From contig JAIUCV010000570.1 in the NCBI GenBank assembly GCA_026724425.1, positions 310,001-374,000 on the forward strand: 64,000 nt of DNA, given 5' to 3'. The translations under genes and the position numbers were made by a program. Shown one piece after another: positions 1-12,461 of the stretch (the stretch's first letter is position 1; each line of letters starts with the position of its first letter). The notes under the pieces are model-generated. The model worked only from the letters and a program-made list of their open reading frames with translations, ran no database searches and was not told the origin of the DNA. The DNA comes from Erythrophleum ivorense (lineage: Eukaryota; Streptophyta; Magnoliopsida; Fabales; Fabaceae).

Positions 1-1345
1 TCCCAGGTTGGAAGATACTGATTGGGTGATGGAATTAATTCTCCATCAACAGGGGGAACCAGTTCTGGAAGCTATGCTCACATGGATTCCTATCTTGCAC
101 CAATTCTAGAAGACATTCCACCTCTACGCCTGCAATTTGTAGTACCTGTTTTTATTATAATAAATTAGACACTGGTGTTTTTTTTTTTATCAATTTGGTA
201 TGTATGTTTCTGACCTTGTATTGCTCTCTGTTTGTCAATCCAAAATAATATGATTTCTAATAGGGAGGGATTATAACCAGGGTATGTTCGTGAAATTTGT
301 ACTTTAAATTTGTGATTATTTTATTTATTGACCTGAAAATTTTAGATCATAGAGACACATCAGTCATGGTGAGCTAGACTTAAAGAACTCATTGAACAGC
401 TTTCCACGAATGATTATTGAGGTCCACCTCCAGCTTCATATCATAATTCTTTTGACAGTACACTTTCAAAAACTAAATCGATAACAATTATATAGAAGAG
501 TTCAGTTGTTATTAGGATTTTCCAAATTCAAGAGAATTGGGGTTTTGCTTGGCATGAGTCGTGAAACCTCTTATGTTTTGTAAAAATTCTTACATGTAGT
601 CTTTGCGCTTAAGATAGGTGCAATGAATAAATAGAAGCTTGCTAAGAATATGTTGGTAAATCTCACTATCTGAAATGCTTACTGTACAGTGTTTTTATTA
701 CCTTCTTACACCTATCTCAATCAGTGAAGGGGTGTATGAATAAGAATTTTTAGTTATTTTGCAAATTGAACTTTTCATTAAGGTAGCTTGATGAGAGCGC
801 ATGACCTCTATGGATTATTGTGGTTGGTGCTTTGGAAATTTGTTGCTGTTGACTGGAGAATTTGTTAAGCTTCTTATGATCCCTTCTTTGGCATGATTCT
901 GTAGGGTGGAGATCATTGTTCTTCTGTCATTGCCATTATGTTAAAGTAACAGGGTTGTACCACTGAGCATATTTAAAGGCAACTTATCTTGTTTGAGAGA
1001 ACTTTCGTTGAGCTAGCCAAAGCTTGGCATTCCGTAGAAATCTTACTAAGAAATTGTTTTCTAAATACTTGCCTGTCACTTTCACTCCCACCGCGACTAA
1101 ATATATTGTTGTGTTCGTTGATGGTTTATTTGTGTTAACTCACCTATAAACAGCCGAAAAAGGCAATTAATAGCATGATACTTGAATGTAGAAAAAATAA
1201 GCTCAACATGTCTGTCATTTTCTAGTTATGTTTGGCAGAAAAGAATAAATTGCAAATCATTGGTGGTTTAAAGATAAAAATGATGCAAAAACTGTTGATA
1301 GTATTGAAAGTGCAGGAAGTTAAAGCAGAATTTTGTCAAAAAGTA
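1..1345 (+). repeat. 3' end and downstream flank of a plus-strand TNL paralogue, duplicated in inverse orientation
   Basis: This stretch aligns, with indels, to the reverse complement of 18,293-16,920, which is the last exon, 3' UTR and downstream flank of the intact minus-strand TNL. Shared blocks include the sequence around position 100 (GCACCAATTCTAGAAGACAT versus GCTCCAATTCTGGAAGACAA), the block at 225-300 (CTGACCTTGTATTG, then CCAAAATAATAT and AACCAGGGTATGTT), the block at 520-560, and 1,260-1,340 (AAAGATAAAAATGATGCAAA). The simplest reading is that a plus-strand TNL ends within the first ~25 bases and the rest is its 3' UTR and flank. The exact stop codon is not certain because the paralogues differ by small indels there. 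The block ends where the CACTA terminus begins. No other gene is visible. Confidence 0.7.
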
Positions 1346-2050
1346 CACTACAAGAAAGCAACGAATTTGTCACGGAATATTCTCGCGAAAAAATTTCCGT
1401 CACAGCTTCTCACAGAAATTATCACCAATTTTATCACGGAGAAACCCTTTTCACAGACTTTTCTCATGAAAAAATATGAGAGAGGAAATAGATAGAATTC
1501 TATGAGAAATACTGTCAGAATGGTGGCACGAAAAGGCGGAAAAAATTTCTCGCGGTAATTTTCCGTGAGAAAAATTGACAGAAATCCGATTGCTTTTTTT
1601 TTTAATTTTGGGAGAATTTTCTCACAGAATATTCCGCGAGAAAAAATTCTCACGGAATATTCCTCGAGAATTTTCTCACAGAATATTCTGTGAGAATTTT
1701 TTCTCGCGAAATATTCCGTGAGAATTTCGAAAATTTTGCGAAGCCTTTTGGCACTTGTTTCTCACGGAATTTTCCATGAGAAAATTCCGTGAGAATTTCA
1801 AAAATTCTGCGAAGCCTTGCCACTTATTTCTCACGGAATTTTCCGTGAGAAAATTCCGTGAGAAAAGACGCTATTTTCCCTTACCCTGTGCTTCGATTCA
1901 TTTTGTTTCAACTGGGTAAACGGCACTTCTTCTGTTGGGTTTCGTTCAGGCGACGCTGCAAGGGAGCTTGGGGAGAAAAGGTGCTATATTTCTAAACCCT
2001 TTACACAGATTTAGGGGAGAAGAGGTACTTTATTGCAAAACCTTGCTTTG
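1346..2050 (+). mobile_element. CACTA (En/Spm) transposon terminus with palindromic subterminal repeats
   Basis: At 1,346 the sequence reads CACTACAAGAAA, the usual start of plant CACTA terminal inverted repeats, preceded by GTA (possible 3-bp target duplication). From about 1,366 to 1,866 follows a dense array of short palindromes built from TTCTCACGGAAT and its complement ATTCCGTGAGAA, in both orientations and with variants such as CTCGCGAAA. At 1,720-1,860 these are organised as about two ~70-bp tandem units sharing TGCGAAGCCTT. Subterminal repeat arrays like this bind the element's own TNPA-type protein in En/Spm. No transposase ORF is visible and I do not see a matching TTCTTGTAGTG end nearby, so the element is truncated or its other end is lost. 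1,870-2,050 is included only as probable interior. Confidence 0.75.
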
Positions 2051-2059
2051 ATTCATTTT

Positions 2060-5000
2060 AAATAAGCTGAGTTACCTCCATTGTCGCACAGATCTTGCAT
2101 CATTTCTGCTTGGTTTTGGCTGCTGCTCCATATGCGAACAGAAACTTCTGACGGAAAATCTGGGTTTCGGCCAGATTTGGCCTCTTTCTTAGTCAAACTT
2201 TGAAAAATCATAACTAATTTTAGAAAAATTGAAATCATGCAATCTTGGTCATTCTGTGAAGATATGGATGTCTACTTCACACTAAAAATACCTTACACCA
2301 GATAATAAAATTCATCACAGAGGGCGTTTGACATCCAAAATGGTCCAAAGGTCAGACTGAATTTTGGAACTGTTACAGAATTCTACAGAAAACTTTGAAA
2401 ATGTCCAATTAATTTCAAAAAAAATCCAATCCATGAAAACGATACCAATATAGAAAGCTATGGATGTTGACTAGAAAGAAAAAATATCTCCAGATCAGTT
2501 CATCAAGTCCAAACTTCGGAATTAAATAGAACAGTACCTCTGGTTGGGCAAAATTACTAATACTGGACAGAAATTTCAAAAATTCATATCTCCCTCTCTA
2601 GACTCCAAATGAGGTTCTTCCTGTTGCTACAAGTCTCTGTGAATGTCTAGTTTTTTCTTATAAGATTTCGTAGCCATTGGACCACGTTTGCCCCTTGGAT
2701 GATACAATTACACAACTGACCAAATGAACAGTACTGGTGCAAATCCGAAATTCTGATATCAACTTTGAAAAATCATAAAAAATTCCACATACCTCCAAAT
2801 GACCTAATCTTTAGCTTCTCAAAAATCTCTAGGCAAGATCTAATTGCATGACAAATTTAAAGTCAAGAAAAGGTCATTTGGTCATACTTTGACATAAAGG
2901 GGTAAAGTGACAGTTTTTTGTGTTAAAAGAGGGCTCCAAGGGTTCAAATTTGTTTCTCCTACTCCTAAGGCTTTATGAGCACGTGGGAAAGCATCAACAT
3001 AGGCTATCAAACATGGCTCAAATGTATAACAACCCAAATTTGCAAAACTCACTCTCTCACACCAAAACATATACCATGTACATAATGCCAAGATCTTGCT
3101 ATTTATACCCAAAACTTGCTATATCATTCAATATAGTTCTAATTTTCATACATACAATATGTATATCCATTTACAAGTATTCATAAGTGTATACACCATA
3201 TACATCATTAGATTACATCTCTTGACAATAAAGGGGTGACAAAATGACTATTTCACAAATCCTTTGCCAATTTCCCTGACTTCAAACTTGGTGGCTCCCA
3301 TGTCTTTGTTCACTTGATCCACCTAACATATTAGGATATTGGAGAGGAGGGAGTGAGATTCAAAGAATCCCAATAGCTCATCTCCCATTCAATCATGCAT
3401 AAAAAGGTAATACAAGTCTTAAGGATGCATGCATAGCATATTAATATAGAAAATGGTACAAGAAACATTCTTAGCACAAAGCACACATAACACATTTAAG
3501 CTTGCCAAATGAATAGATTAACCTCACCCACTTTTTTCTTGGACTTGCTTCACTCTTTTTCTTAAAGGGCTTGAACTAAGCCTTACTCTTGAGAGACTTT
3601 CTCTTGGTCTCAACCACTTCTAAGGGCTCTTGGCTTATCCTCAAAGAAGATAGAAGGTTCTTGGCCTCTCCACATTTAAGCAAACCAATGCAAACATTCT
3701 AGGCATCATTTGAATACATAATGCAACACTATGGTTCCATGGAACATAGGAATCATACTAAAACACAATTCATAGCTTAAAATACACATACACACATTCA
3801 AAGACAATGTAGACATTCATTCATGCATGGGAGAAAAGAGAGAGAGCTACCTTGTGTACAATTACACACTTTTTCCTTTGGACTTAAGCCTTCTCTTTCG
3901 GCCACACACCCACAAATTAGTGGAGATAGTTTCTCTTGGCCTAGACACATCATATGGAAGCTAATTACACTCTTGAAACAAGCTAGGATATTAAACTTAT
4001 ATTTAAGAACATACTTGGTTCCATAAATCACATAATGATTCCATAAATGGCCTATTGAAGCAACCATCATGATTCAAATTCTTGGCTCCATTCTCTTCTC
4101 ATTTCTAGGCTGTTTGACCTCATTTAAGGTCTTTAGAGCCATTACATATTCATTTACAAAACCCTAGACACAAGTTGCTTCATAAGGTTACATTATGGAA
4201 GCCATTGTCTCATCTCCCAATCCATGACTTCTAAATTTTTCCCAAGGGTTCCTCCCACCTTTTACCATCATATGAAGTCCCAAACCAAGGCTAGAATAAA
4301 TTAAAATACTCTCTAACCCCTCCATCTGTCCTAGGTCGATATTATGGAAGCATTTGGGGTTCAAGGGGTTTTCAATTTTTCCTTGATGGGAGAGCCACTT
4401 AGGAGGCTTCTTAGGGGTCTTAAGAACTCAAACAAACACTCATATATATTAGAGAATGCATGAATCAAATCAGTTTTTACAATCCCTTCAAATGCACTAC
4501 ACTTTTTTAACTTAGAGTTCATTAGTTTTTCTTGCAATTTCTTTGCTTTCTTGGATGGGAGGTGCATGTGGGAAACTCTCTAAGGGTCTTAGAAACTCAT
4601 ACAAACATTCACATAGGCTTGAAAACTCTTAAATAAAATCAGATTTTTACCTATGTCTTTGAATCTCTAACTTCCCATTCTTGGTTCTCTTTTGCTTCTT
4701 AATTAATTCCACTTGTATCTTCCTAATCCTTATATTATAGAATCCTTAATTCTACCCTAATATGGTCAAAATTTATCTCCTATGGAATGGGCCCTAAGGT
4801 GAAGAAAAATTCCATGGAGAAAGCAAGTAAGGAGAAGTAACAAAACAAGAAGGAATACCTTAGTTTTTTGTTTCCTTCAAAGCCTCTTTCACTTGGTGTA
4901 AACTCCTCCTTGAATTCCTACCCTTCTCCCTTTGAACTAGACCCAAAAACAGCCCCACTTCATCAAACAAAACTATAGAAAGGAAGATAGGAAGTAGGAT

Positions 5001-5751
5001 AAGAGAGTTTCTAAAGAGAGAACTAGAAAAAGTCTTGATTTCCATACCTTTTCTTTTTGGTTTTTCTCCCTCCTTGAGCTCTATCCTAGTGTATCTTTCT
5101 TCTCTGGCTTCTCTCTCTGGTTTGGGCAGAACAAAGGGTCTGTTATGATGAAAGAGAAGGGGGACGCTTCATATACCAAAAGGAGATACATAAAAGCTTT
5201 TTAAAAATGTCACTTTTGTCCTTCATTCTTGGCTAATTCATTTAAGGCTCATTTTAGCTCCTTTTTGAGAACGGTATTTTTCATCATAAAATTTAGATCC
5301 TCAATCTTATAAAATTCCTTTAGAATTACTCAATTTGAAGCTAAAACCTTCCCGAACAATCCAGTCAAAGTTCGGGCTCATCGCCATTGAAAAACATATA
5401 CTGGAGGGGCTTTAACTGTCCCAGGACTTCCCATGATTTTCAAGGCCTCTGAGAACTCCAGAGAACTCAAAATTTTATTTAAAAATTCCTCCTATGAGTT
5501 TTTCAAAAAGTGCCCATATTTACGAAAATGCCACTAGCCTTTCGGCAAATTTTTTGAATCACTCCGGCCCTGATTTTTGGGTAACTCAAGACTCAAATCC
5601 TCATTTATATTATTTAAAATTTTATCGTAATTTTAGTTTGCCCCAATTCCTTCTATTTGGAGAACTTCCTTTTATATTTGACTATTTTCTAACGTTTACA
5701 GAGAAACCGAACATCGCGTTTCTCACATTTACGGAGGGACCGGATATTACA
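2060..5751 (-). mobile_element. Diverged large LTR (solo or truncated) of a Ty3/gypsy-type element
   Basis: Read on the minus strand this region is homologous over most of its length to the solo LTR at 48,068-51,629 on the plus strand. Clear matches: 5,620-5,200 against 48,150-48,560 (for example GATAAAATTTTAAATAAT and AAATTTTATGATGAAAAATA), and 2,700-2,560 against 50,880-51,010 (AAACTAGACATTCACAG). On the minus strand it starts TGTAATATCC at 5,751. The end near 2,060 is too diverged to place by eye. Within it, 4,365-4,680 holds an imperfect ~185-bp tandem duplication (GGGTCTTA with AACTCA and AACA). It has no internal coding domain, so it is an LTR left by recombination or a fragment. The short ORFs here are not genes. 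Confidence 0.7.
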
Positions 5752-8265
5752 GACTTAAAGTGTTATTGCTTTCGAAAATAAGTTTGCCGTAAAATATTTT
5801 ATAATGGTATCATTCTGGTGTTTTATGCCTGTGAAATGCTATATTTTCCATTGTGAAATTTTATTGCAAAATAATTTATGTAGGAGATTTTGGTATATGA
5901 ACTCTCTTTATTATCTAATATTATTTATGTATAAAGTAGGATTACGTAGAATGCTAGTTGCTAATAATAGTCCTATTAATCCTCAATGCACCTTAGATAT
6001 TATCACGTGATTTTTTTGATTGAGTACCTAAAGAGTATTAAGCTGGATGCTCTCTATATGTTTAGGGGCTATAGGGATGGTGGTAAGTAGGGACAATAGT
6101 AGTAATCTTGCTTGTGATTCTCACCTATAATGCTCTGGGATTTAATGCATGGTTATTTACCCTTGTAGGTTGTATGCCCATGTTAGTATATATATTTTAG
6201 AACTTAGAGTTCTGCATAAATCCTCGTATTATAATGTTGTGTTAAATTATCTTTAAACTACTAGTATTTGTTACTTCTTGATATGTGAATTTCTTTTTAT
6301 GAATTAAGTTTTATTTATCTCTTTTTTTTCATACTTCTTTAAATTATACCTTGATTTAACTATTAGTTACTAGTAAACAGAATTATACTCACGATTATCA
6401 AACAAGCCAAGATTAGTAAAAATCACTGGTTTGTAGTAAAGTATCCACCAAATCATCTCTCAAGGAGCCTTTGATCAAATCAATCAAATTAAAGAATTAC
6501 TGGAGTTTGCAGAACCAAAACTAATTCGAATAGGGATTGTATGAGAAATTAAAGATTGATTAAAATAGAAAATCACTACTAAAACAGATTCAGAAACAAC
6601 AATTTACTAGAATGTAACCAATCCAAGATTCCTTTCCCTTATATCTCACCTTCCTTGTCTACTAAAAATTTTTTTGGTCTAATTTTAATCTCCTAATTAG
6701 TTATATCTAATGTCCCTAAGCTACCACTTAAGGTTATGATCAATTTTGCTTATTATATCTAATGTAAAAGCATAAGATTAATGAAATAGTACCAATCCTA
6801 TTTGAACATATCAGGACAATCACACAGAAACCTCTAATGTGAATAACAAAATAAATTCATTTGATTAACTAGTCGACTAAATCAATCATAATCCTTAAAT
6901 AATGGTGATGAACTAGTAATTACACAATCCAAATTATCCAACTGGTATAATCAAGATGAATATGAAAATAGAGAAGAGCATAAATGAAATACATTGGTAA
7001 TTAAAATCAAACCAGTATTCATTACAATGGTAAACTCAGGTTCAACATCAGGTTCAACATCAGGTTTAGTCCTTAGATTGATTATAGAAGAAAGTTTAGA
7101 ACACTATTATAGAAGAGAAATGCTCCAGAGGAAAAACATCCATACAGTCGAAAAGCCTCAGGAAATGATGGTTGTTTGGATGAATGAATGACTAAAGATG
7201 ACTTAATAATCCTAAAATGTCAAATGGGCTAGGATTACATCAGACAGTCCAAAAATTTCTAAAATGCAATATAAATTTCTAATTAAAGTAAGCCAACATC
7301 TAGCCTATTTATGAAGCATCCAAGTCCTTCTGTTGGCTTAACTTATTTGTAAAAACAAAATTTGAATAATTTGGCCTCTCTTGATCAAAATATAATAATG
7401 ACAATTAAAACCCAAATTCAATAAAAATGCAATTAAAGCACATTAATCCCAGATTAAGCCAAGTACTATAAAATGAACCTAAAGTCATCAAATTAGCCTT
7501 GAATTATTATAAAATTATGTATAAGAGGTATAAAATGTAGAAATACTCTAATTATCAATTACTATAGGTTTTATTTTGTATTTTATCAAGCTGGCAATGA
7601 AAAGTAAGTGTTCAATCAAACTAAATTTTAAGCTTAATTAAATTTATTATGTATGTATTTTATAATTTTCTCCTTTTCTTACTCTTTGTTAAATTCCATT
7701 ATTCTTTAGTTTCCATATTTTTATATCATAAATAAATATTAACATATCATATCAAAGTGATGTATGTTTATCCTGCAATTACCTTTGTTATTTCCCATGT
7801 TAAATCCAAACTAAAACCTATTTTTGTTTAGAAAAGCTCTATACCCACTCGTCCTTTTAGCTATTGTTCTTTTTCAACTCATTGAATATTGCAACTCATT
7901 CTATTATTTATTTTTATAGATATTGGAATTATGTCTAAACACTCTTCTGGCTTAGCTCAAGAGTGTTACTGGTAAAGAGCCAATAATCGACTAGTTAAGT
8001 ATTGATGGTTAGTTGTCCTTTGTGTATATATATAGTTGTATTTGTAAGTTAGCTTCACAAACTGTAGGCAGGATCCTCACCCTATTAATTATGTCTTAAT
8101 GTTGATTAACGATTGAGAGTATAGATCTCTTGTTGTGTGTCTAGTTGGACTAGTTGTAGGTAATCGGGGATGTTCTAATTTTTAGAAAAAATGTTGCTAG
8201 ATTTCCTATAACAAGCTAATTATGATTTTGATAAAGTCAATTTGTGAAACAATGATCCTGAAATG
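5752..8265. other. AT-rich intergenic stretch without recognisable genes
   Basis: I see no ORF with a recognisable domain, no structural RNA and no clear terminal repeats. A 12-base unit (GGTTCAACATCA) is repeated in tandem near 7,040. The rest is AT-rich sequence with stop codons in all frames. It could be decayed transposon, but I cannot assign it. Confidence 0.5.
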
Positions 8266-8269
8266 AATA

Positions 8270-8850
8270 AAGCAAACGCATGGAATTTCATTAATGTTTA
8301 TTGATTTAAATTGATGAAAAACTTCCCTGTTAAGTAATTAAATTTTAGGAAAGTTAAAAGTATACAATTTAAAATATATAGCAAAATTGACCTGTCCAAA
8401 TATCATTTATCATTTGTCTTTCTTTAATCTTCTTTCCCAGTGTCTTGCTTTATCCTAAAAGTGCAAGTCATTTATGTAAATTTTAATTATGATTTGTTTA
8501 TATTTACTAGCAATTTTGCTCTTCCAATGAATTATGAAAATAAAATTTATGTATTACCCATGTTTAATTTATAGGTCTATCCTTGAAATATTACACACAC
8601 AAAAAGACAACAAAAAAAATTAAGTGGCTACGATTAGCACCATATATATTAACTCTACTGTATAGTATATATTATAAGAATATTTTTTTAATTTGTTTCT
8701 CTTTCTCTTTCACATATAATTTTAACTAACCAACAAGAGAAAGTGAAGAAAAAAGGAAAGAGGAAACTATAAAATTATAAATTCATTATCTGATCAGATT
8801 AGTCATTCACAAAGAAGAATCACTCATGTTTACAGTTTTAAATTCATTTA
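8270..8850 (-). repeat. Copy of the TNL 5'-flank, without a TIR exon after it
   Basis: 8,296-8,500 is closely similar to 60,150-60,360 (shared: TTATTGATTTAAATTGATGA, then AAAAGTATACAATTTAA and CTTTCTTTAATCTTCTTTCC). 8,640-8,830 resembles the region upstream of the intact TIR exon at 35,570-35,725 (TATAGTATATATTATAAGAA and TTCATTATCTGATCAGAT). In the TNLs this block lies 5' of the TIR exon, so this looks like an orphan promoter/leader copy whose TIR exon was lost or displaced by the fold-back element to its right. Confidence 0.6.
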
Positions 8851-8909
8851 CACTTTTGCTAGTATGGCAGGAAAGTCAGCATAAAGGAAAATGATGAATT
8901 AAAAAAAAG

Positions 8910-9890
8910 CAAAAATGCATTATTAGTTTCTTAACTTTGCCTCAAATCTTATTTTTGTTCTTTAACTTTATTTAGTTTTAGTTTTATCTCTTAACTTTAT
9001 CTTAGATTTTACTTTTTATCTTAGATTATACTTTCATCTCTTTACTTTATTTGGTTCCAATTTGATCCTTTAACTTTATTTAAGTTCACTTTTATCTTTT
9101 AATTTTATTTGGTTCTAATTTAATTCCTTAACTTTATCTCAAGTTTCACTTTTATCCTTTAATTGCTTTTTGTTTTGATTTATTCCTTAATTTTCAAAAA
9201 CTATTCAAATATTTTTTTCCTCCTTTCATTTTTTTTTATTTGTCTATTGACATAAACAAGCTCCATGAAACATAACAATTTCTATGTGAAGATTCAATTC
9301 TATATCTTATTCTTCCATGAAACTATTCAAATATTTTTCCCTTTTTTTATTTGTCTATTGATATGAGTAACCTCCATGGAACATAATAATTTCTATTTGA
9401 AGATTTAATTCCATGTCTTATTCTTCCATAAAGTATATTGATTGGTACTTAGTAGTAGAATTTGTTTTTATATTTGTTTTCTTCATTTTGGTGTCACTAG
9501 CGCAATTTGTTTTCCAATGATCTTTACTCTTAATTTATACTAAGCCTAAATATTAAAGCATTTTAATTTGATGGTGATAGAGGAAATAAAAATTTGAGTA
9601 GTTTTTTTAAAATTAAGGACCAAATTAAAACAAAATAAAATTAAAGGATAGAGGTGAAACTTAAAATAAAGTTCAGGGACTAAATTGAAACTAGATAAAA
9701 TTAAGAGACAAAAGTAAAACTTAAAAGTAAAATTAAGGAATCAAATTGGAATAAAATGAAGTTAAAAGATGAAAGTGAAATTTGAGTAAAGTTATCTAAA
9801 AAATTAAATTGAAATTTAATAAAGTTAAAAAATAAAAATAAAATTTAAGATAAGATTAAAAGAATAAAAATATATTTCTGTCAGAAAAAA
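8910..9890. mobile_element. Fold-back element with ~300-bp inverted arms
   Basis: The left arm (about 8,920-9,220) is a run of ~30-35-bp units of the type CTTTAACTTTATTTGGTTC / CAATTTGATCC / CACTTTTATC. The right arm (about 9,600-9,885) carries the same units in inverse orientation (GGACCAAATTAAAACAAA, GGGACTAAATTGAAACTA). The ~380-bp centre holds an imperfect ~115-bp tandem duplication (9,200-9,320 and 9,321-9,432, each with TTTATTTGTCTATTGA and CTTATTCTTCCAT). No transposase is encoded, so it is non-autonomous. Similar arms are common in eudicot genomes but I cannot assign a superfamily. Its right edge abuts the point where the TIR pseudo-exon stops matching the family, so it probably inserted there. 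Confidence 0.75.
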
Positions 9891-9905
9891 GAAAGGAAAT
9901 AAATT

Positions 9906-10367
9906 TCTCCATCTTTGCACCTTGTCTTTGCTTCCTTTGAATCTCTCTTCATGTTTAGCTAAAGCTTCTGCAAAACTATATTTTTGGTGCCTTACATCAG
10001 ATGGATCTACATCATAGAAGATGGGGAAAACTTTTCGACCCAATTTATTTTTGGATTCAAGAATCTTTTAGAGTTCATCCAAACACCATGTAGAAGATGC
10101 CTAATTTTTGGAGAGAACAACAACTGCAGAGAGAGAATCCTCAATTGCTTTAATGAGTTGTTGTGATATAACTTCTCCTCTCTCCATTCCTTCATCATCC
10201 CCGAAAGCTATGATACCACTTCAACTTAAAGCAGCATATAAGTGATCTGTAAAATTCAGGCGAGTGTCTTGTCCCGTAAAACTCAAGAAAACGTCAAATT
10301 TCCATTTTGGGGTTGAATTAGGAGCAGAAGAGTTTGAGGAAGATTCTTCTTGGACACTATATGACAT
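9906..10367 (-). pseudogene. TIR-domain pseudo-exon of a TNL (three nonsense codons, truncated)
   Basis: From ATG at 10,367 the frame is co-linear with the intact TIR exon and shows FDVFLSFTGQDTRLNFTDHL, GIIAF, AIEDSLSAVVVLSKN, STWCLDEL, FPIFYDVDPSDVRHQ and KVQRWR. The WCLDEL glutamate, the catalytic residue of plant TIR NADases, is kept. Three codons are stops in an otherwise unbroken frame: TGA at 10,223 (codon 49), TAG at 10,103 (codon 89) and TAA at 10,070 (codon 100). Homology ends just after RWR, so the last part of the exon and its splice donor are gone, next to the fold-back element. No NB-ARC or LRR sequence follows to the left. It cannot encode a functional TIR protein. Confidence 0.9.
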
Positions 10368-10379
10368 TGCAGGCTTTCG

Positions 10380-11700
10380 AGTTGTGTCCAAATTGTAATC
10401 TGCAACAACATAACCGTATGAAAGAAAAAAAGAAAAGAAAAGGAATCAGATATGAAGTTAAAACTAATGGATATATTGGGTAAAAAACAAAAATTGTGCA
10501 GGATCTATAATACTCGATATGCAATGAACGATACTCTGAATGGCAATCAAGAGAGGGAGAAACATAGACGAAAGAGCAAAAACATAACATACATTTTATT
10601 AATGTTTCCGAGATGGAATTGGAAGCCGGCTTCCGGTCATTAATTTTTATTAATGTTTTCCTTTCTTTTTCTTTCATCTTTCTTTAATCTTCTCTTCCAA
10701 TTTCATTGCCTTGCTTTATGCTAAAATCAAAGGCAAAATGCCACATTATGCACACACTACTTTGCTTTTTCTAATTAGGAGCTGTTTGGTTGCAAGTAAG
10801 GGCAAAGTATTTCTTTTCCATAATTGTGAGTAATATCTATTATATTTTTATAATTATTACTCATTATTACTTAATAATATTTATTTTATTTTAAATTAAA
10901 ATTAAAATAAATATGTAAAAAAATTATTTATAAAATTACCTTTTTTTTTCTTTCTATTCTTTTCAATATTCTGCATACGTAAATCTTTCATTCAAACTTT
11001 ATGATTTTTTCTTTTTTTTACTAGCAATTTCCTCTTTCCATAAATTATGAAGTTTATAGTGTATAGTATCCTCGTTTAATTTATGAGCCTATATGCTTGA
11101 AATATTGCACAAAAAATCACAAAAACGTGACTAATTAACTCTAAGATATATGATAAGAATATATATATATATATATATTTTATGTCTATTTCACAAATCA
11201 TCTCGTCTAACCAACTAGAAAAAGAGATAAAAGAACAATGGAAGAAGAAAAGTATAAGAAAGTAAACAGGAAGCCTGGATGTAATCATCGATAAGTATGA
11301 AGCTATAAATTCATTGTCTGATGTCAGATCAGTTGTTCGCAAGGACTTTAAAGCTGAACGTGTTTATAGGCTTTTATATCCAGTAACGCTCTCATGTGAA
11401 CGGAGGGTTTCTAAATAGGAAAAACAACCGGGATTGTGAAATTGGGGTCCACTTTTGTCTCTTTGCAAGATCCAGTCTGAACTCTCAACAAAAGCTAGAA
11501 GTGGTAGAAATTTTCAAGTAAATATATTTATAAAAAAATAGTTAATTATAAAGGAAATATGTAAATACATTATTATATATTTTTATGAAATTCATTAAAA
11601 TATATTCATATATATGTATTTATAATTAATTTAATCTATTTATTTTTGTAAATTTAGTATACATAAAAATTTCTATTTTAATATACGTACATTGATTTCC
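10380..11700 (-). promoter_or_regulatory. 5' leader and upstream flank of the TIR pseudo-exon
   Basis: Just upstream of the pseudo-exon the minus strand reads TTGTTGCAG followed by ATTACAATTTGGA, a leader conserved before all three TIR exons (34.97 kb and 61.15 kb) and probably a 5' UTR intron acceptor. Farther up, 11,260-11,690 matches 57,100-57,600 and 62,130-62,590: GCCTGGATGTAATC, ATTGGGGTCCACTTTTGTCT, CTCTCAACAAAAGC and TAATTTAATCTATTTATTTT all recur. This is the family's promoter-proximal region, not a mapped promoter. 11,161-11,179 is a short AT run. Confidence 0.55.
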
Positions 11701-12030
11701 TGTACATAATACATAAATCAATTGTTGGAGCATAAAATAATACATAAACAATGATAATAAATCAAACAACTGTCATGCACTCAGATAATCGGTAAATTTC
11801 ACATAAATTAAAGTTTATTTTCAGATTCAAAACTTCTTAATTATTATTAAATATTAAAATTGTCAGTACACAACTAATTCTCCTTGTAACAATTCGCTGA
11901 ACATCTAATAGGCATTTAACAATATACAGTATCTAGTGTAATTAGAAATAACAATAAAATACATAGAGGATTGTCACAATGATACAAATTAAGAAATAAA
12001 ATAAGAAATAAGAAAAATGATAAAGAAACA
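11701..12030. other. AT-rich spacer downstream of the TNL pseudogene
   Basis: No coding signal. The intact paralogue has its last exon at the equivalent position (18,293-18,261), but this spacer shows no counterpart; similarity between the two 3' regions stops at about 12,030. Confidence 0.5.
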
Positions 12031-12461
12031 CCTCTCTTAACAATTTCTTGTTTAAAATGTTTATCTCAAGTTTAAAAAATTAATTAATAAGGAGGTTGAG
12101 AAAGATTAAAGTCATGTTTCAAATTTTAATGGACAATAGAAAAATTGCTGACTGGATCAACAATTGCAATAATTGGCTATAATAATGAAATAGTATCATA
12201 ATAGGAGTTTTATATTTTCAAATAAGTTTCCCCTAATTATATAACTTCATACATGTTAGAAACATATATGGCAATACCAAATTCAAAAATACGTAAGGTA
12301 TGAAACGATGATTGCATAAGAAGTTTAAGGTGGCACATAAAACTATAGGACTTGATTAGACAAATTTGATAAAGAAAAATAGTTGCTTGAATTTTTGAAG
12401 TGAAAGTAGAAGAGGATAAATAGGACCATAGAAGAAGTGAGTAATTATTACCTATTCTTCT

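Noticed and set aside
1366..1866. Palindromic repeats as a CRISPR array or rho-independent terminators
   Set aside because: Irregular spacing, both orientations, eukaryotic context and an adjacent CACTA terminus make a transposon subterminal array the right explanation.
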